From: Patescibacteria group bacterium UBA1441 | GTDB taxonomy: Bacteria > Patescibacteriota > Minisyncoccia > Minisyncoccales > UBA1441 | Assembly (NCBI GenBank): GCA_002329255.1 | Contig: DCTL01000002.1 | Coordinates: forward strand, 15,133 to 23,164 | Direction: 5' to 3' | Length of the DNA stretch: 8,032 nucleotides | In this document: one piece after another, positions 6,732-8,032 of the stretch | Position numbering within the stretch: position 1 is the stretch's first letter | How the letters are laid out: the number at the start of each line of letters is the position of its first letter | Notes under the pieces: generated by a model | Database searches by the model: none | What the model was told of the DNA's origin: nothing | What the model saw: the letters and a program-made list of their open reading frames with translations, nothing else | Position numbers and translations under genes: made by a program

Positions 6732-7466
6732 TTAAAGCATTACCGCCATGAAACGGCTTTCGGACAAGCCATTCTTGGTTGACCTTCGATGGGATGGGAA
6801 TACATAGTTCCCATCTTTATCCAATCCGCAACAGGTACAGATCGGCACCTCTTCGAATTCGCAGAATCCTCTTGAGAACAATGTATTCTCGATCCTGTTC
6901 TGTAGAGAAATTCTATAACGAGCTCCCTCACCATTGTTGGGGTGGACAGGGATTATTGCTCCATCCCAGCAACAAGTCGTCAGTTGAACCAGATTCCGCA
7001 GAATTGGATGATCGGCCGAAAAAACATAGCAACATTCTTGAATACTCGGACCGATTAAGACCTGGGTCCTTCCCGGTCGGAACACTCGCAGTGATCTTTC
7101 CAAGGCTCCTCTTAGAAGCGCAGATAACGAAAGATGCACGATCATCTTTTTCTCGTTGTCTCTCAAAAAGATGATCGGGCAATCTCCAGGCATCACCCAG
7201 AGAAAAACCGAAGGATTAGTCGTCAACAGAGCATCGGCTGAGAACTGTCCCGGGTTCATCGCCCGAGAGATCTTGGGACGATCGCCATTACACGGAGCCA
7301 AGAGCGCTCCTTCTTGCTCCTCTAGCCCCAGACGCTCAAAGAATGCACTACGCACTCCATCGTCTAACATGTTGCCGGCAGGATTAGTGCTTAGAATAAT
7401 ACCAGAGCCAACTTCCATGCACTCTGTCTTTCCCGTAACTTGCGATTCAAGCGGTAATTTCCACAT
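6732..7466 (-). CDS. PgeF/YfiH-family (laccase-domain, Cu-oxidase_4) protein, divergent at the metal site
   Basis: At 244 aa it matches the family length (E. coli YfiH has 243). Order of family landmarks: STNPAG (26-31, for STRxGG), SADALLTTNP (76-85), VMPGDCPIIF (91-100, for VMTADCLPVLF, with the key Cys96), VHLSLSALLRG (110-120, for the HAGWRG segment, His111 kept), VLIGPSIQECCY (136-147), and the C-terminal CTCC (210-213) with YVFPSHRRSTKNGLSESRF. E. coli PgeF has been linked to removing L-Ser-containing mistakes from muropeptide precursors; other members act as purine nucleoside enzymes or were described as polyphenol oxidases. Oddities: the QVHG motif that supplies the first metal-binding His reads RAMNPG (69-73 region), and GWRG is lost. 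Codon use (more ATC, CTG/TTG, GAG, CCG) differs from the TTA/ATT/GAA-rich neighbours. It is a single-gene unit with its own promoter, Shine-Dalgarno and terminator. Family is fairly sure; activity is unknown. Confidence 0.83.
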   Translation of the reverse strand: MWKLPLESQVTGKTECMEVGSGIILSTNPAGNMLDDGVRSAFFERLGLEEQEGALLAPCNGDRPKISRAMNPGQFSADALLTTNPSVFLWVMPGDCPIIFLRDNEKKMIVHLSLSALLRGALERSLRVFRPGRTQVLIGPSIQECCYVFSADHPILRNLVQLTTCCWDGAIIPVHPNNGEGARYRISLQNRIENTLFSRGFCEFEEVPICTCCGLDKDGNYVFPSHRRSTKNGLSESRFMAVML

Positions 7467-7475
7467 CTTTTTTCA

Positions 7476-7484
7476 CTCCCCCTT
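7476..7484 (-). promoter_or_regulatory. Strong Shine-Dalgarno of the pgeF-like gene
   Basis: AAGGGGGAG on the minus strand ends 9 bases before the ATG at 7466-7464, which fixes that start. It is the only strong ribosome binding site in the window; the six genes of the murA operon have none as clear. Confidence 0.85.
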
Positions 7485-7506
7485 TTAGTTTTATGGTACT
7501 GATATT

Positions 7507-7534
7507 AATATAAAACAATATTAAAATTTGTCAA
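7507..7534 (-). promoter_or_regulatory. Sigma-70-type promoter of the pgeF-like gene
   Basis: On the minus strand a perfect -35 TTGACA (7534-7529) is followed after 16 bp by TATATT (7512-7507), five of six bases of the -10 consensus. The region between and around is very AT-rich. The predicted start near 7500 leaves a leader of about 33 bases that contains the Shine-Dalgarno. It begins right after the T-run of the terminator of the upstream nuclease gene. Confidence 0.78.
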
Positions 7535-7537
7535 ATC

Positions 7538-7564
7538 AAAAAAGCGACTCGAATGCCGCCTTTT
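7538..7564 (-). terminator. Intrinsic terminator of the nuclease gene
   Basis: In the minus-strand RNA, GCGGC (7559-7555) pairs with GTCGC (7548-7544) through one G-U pair, around a six-base loop (7554-7549). AAAG (7564-7560 region) against the first U residues lengthens the stem. Six U residues (7543-7538) close it. It lies 13 bp beyond the TAA stop at 7578-7580. Confidence 0.82.
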
Positions 7565-7581
7565 GAATTAATTTGAATTAA
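7562..7581. repeat. Perfect 10-bp tandem duplication at the nuclease stop codon
   Basis: TTTGAATTAA occurs at 7562-7571 and again, directly adjoining and identical, at 7572-7581. The second unit contains the gene's TAA stop on the minus strand (7578-7580). It looks like a small slippage duplication, with no evident function. Confidence 0.7.
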
Positions 7582-8032
7582 GAAAGAAGTCTCTTTTTCG
7601 AGTCTCCATTTTTAATACTTTCTTCGTGTTTAATCACCCTTTCCTTAAACTCATCCCAGCTAACCTGATCCGGACCAACCATCGAGCAAACCTCTTTGTA
7701 TTGACAATAGCGGCACTGACCATTGCTAGGCCACTCTTCGAGACGGGCCGGCACTTGATTAACCTCAATTTGACCACCTAACTCTTGTAGCTGATCTAAA
7801 AGTTGCCGACATAAGGCCTCGTCATATTCAAGAAAAAACTCCTTTAAATCCTGAGTATCCTTATTCACATAAAGCAACACGCCTTGCTTGATCTGAAAAA
7901 AGTGAAGATAAAGCTGCAGCTGGTAAATATATTCGACGGAAGGTTCTTTTAGAGTACGAAAGCTGATGCTGTTAATACTTTTAATGTCCACTATATAATC
8001 TTGGCCATCGACTTGGATTAAAGCATCGGCTC
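7578..8032 (-). CDS. RecB/Cas4-like PD-(D/E)XK nuclease domain, N-terminal part outside the window
   Basis: The frame stays open to the window edge, so the true start is beyond 8032; the GTG at 7989-7991 is an internal Val. The visible C-terminal part holds the full acidic core of this nuclease family: Asp in ADA (8025-8027), then after the usual 13-residue step Asp-x-Lys in VDIKS (Asp 7986-7988, Lys 7980-7982), and the Q-x3-Y motif in YQLQLY. A C-X2-C-X5-C cluster (7686-7715, CRYCQYKEVC) matches the three C-terminal ligands of Cas4/AddB-type 4Fe-4S nucleases; the fourth Cys would lie upstream, unseen. A charged tail of about 35 residues follows. Such proteins resect or cut DNA in repair, recombination or CRISPR adaptation. 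There is no CRISPR array or cas gene here, so a RecB-family exonuclease is the safer call. It is closed by its own terminator. Confidence 0.87.
   Translation of the reverse strand, partial: ADALIQVDGQDYIVDIKSINSISFRTLKEPSVEYIYQLQLYLHFFQIKQGVLLYVNKDTQDLKEFFLEYDEALCRQLLDQLQELGGQIEVNQVPARLEEWPSNGQCRYCQYKEVCSMVGPDQVSWDEFKERVIKHEESIKNGDSKKRLLS

Noticed and set aside
6779..7488. Several overlapping open frames on both strands within the pgeF-like gene
   Set aside because: They show no family similarity, and only the minus-strand 244-aa frame has promoter, Shine-Dalgarno, terminator and conserved motifs.
7467..7577. Riboswitch or small RNA in the longest intergenic gap
   Set aside because: The 111 bp are accounted for by a terminator, a promoter and a ribosome binding site, with no further stable structure seen.
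7989..7991. GTG as the start of the nuclease gene
   Set aside because: The reading frame and the nuclease motif (ADALIQVDG) continue upstream to the window edge, so it is an internal valine.
7578..8032. A CRISPR-Cas locus because of the Cas4-like cysteine cluster
   Set aside because: No repeat-spacer array or other cas gene is visible, and the same cluster occurs in RecB/AddB-family repair nucleases.

Overview
The window reads as a compact stretch of a bacterial chromosome (roughly 40-50% GC by eye) carrying core housekeeping genes: translation termination and recycling, cell-wall synthesis, shape determination, replication and membrane proteolysis. Genes abut or overlap by a few bases, and no stretch over about 110 bp lacks a gene. 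UGA serves as a stop codon (both frr and murA end in TGA), so the standard bacterial code applies. Tight packing, two mreB paralogues in one operon and several core proteins with unusual key residues suggest a reduced-genome lineage such as Patescibacteria/CPR. That placement is an inference and is not proven by the sequence.

Layout. At the left edge (1-719, + strand) is the 3' two-thirds of prfA (release factor RF1). It converges tail-to-tail, with no intervening base, on a six-gene minus-strand operon covering 6628 down to 720: murA, mreB copy A, holB (delta'), frr, an RseP/S2P-type M50 protease, and mreB copy B. Gaps are 5, -4, 5, 2 and 30 bp. Next comes a self-contained minus-strand unit (about 7534-6691) with its own good sigma-70-type promoter, strong Shine-Dalgarno, one gene of the PgeF/YfiH 'laccase-domain' family, and an intrinsic terminator. 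At the right edge (8032-7578) is the 3' part of a RecB/Cas4-like PD-(D/E)XK nuclease with a C-X2-C-X5-C cluster, closed by its own intrinsic terminator.

How they fit together. MurA makes the first committed peptidoglycan precursor, the MreBs organise where wall is built, and the PgeF family has been linked in E. coli to correcting misincorporated muropeptide precursors, so the middle of the window has a wall theme. frr next to the M50 protease resembles the widespread frr-uppS-cdsA-dxr-rseP order with the isoprenoid/lipid genes missing. The points most worth a second look are: MurA with Asp in place of the catalytic Cys (fosfomycin-insensitive type); the PgeF-like protein lacking the first metal-binding His and the usual GWRG segment, with codon use unlike its neighbours; RRF with its conserved arginine patch replaced by HWWH; an extended -10 overlapping the upstream mreB start; and a hairpin that holds both convergent stop codons in its loop. 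I did not find a clear new defence or mobile system, CRISPR array, tRNA or rRNA.
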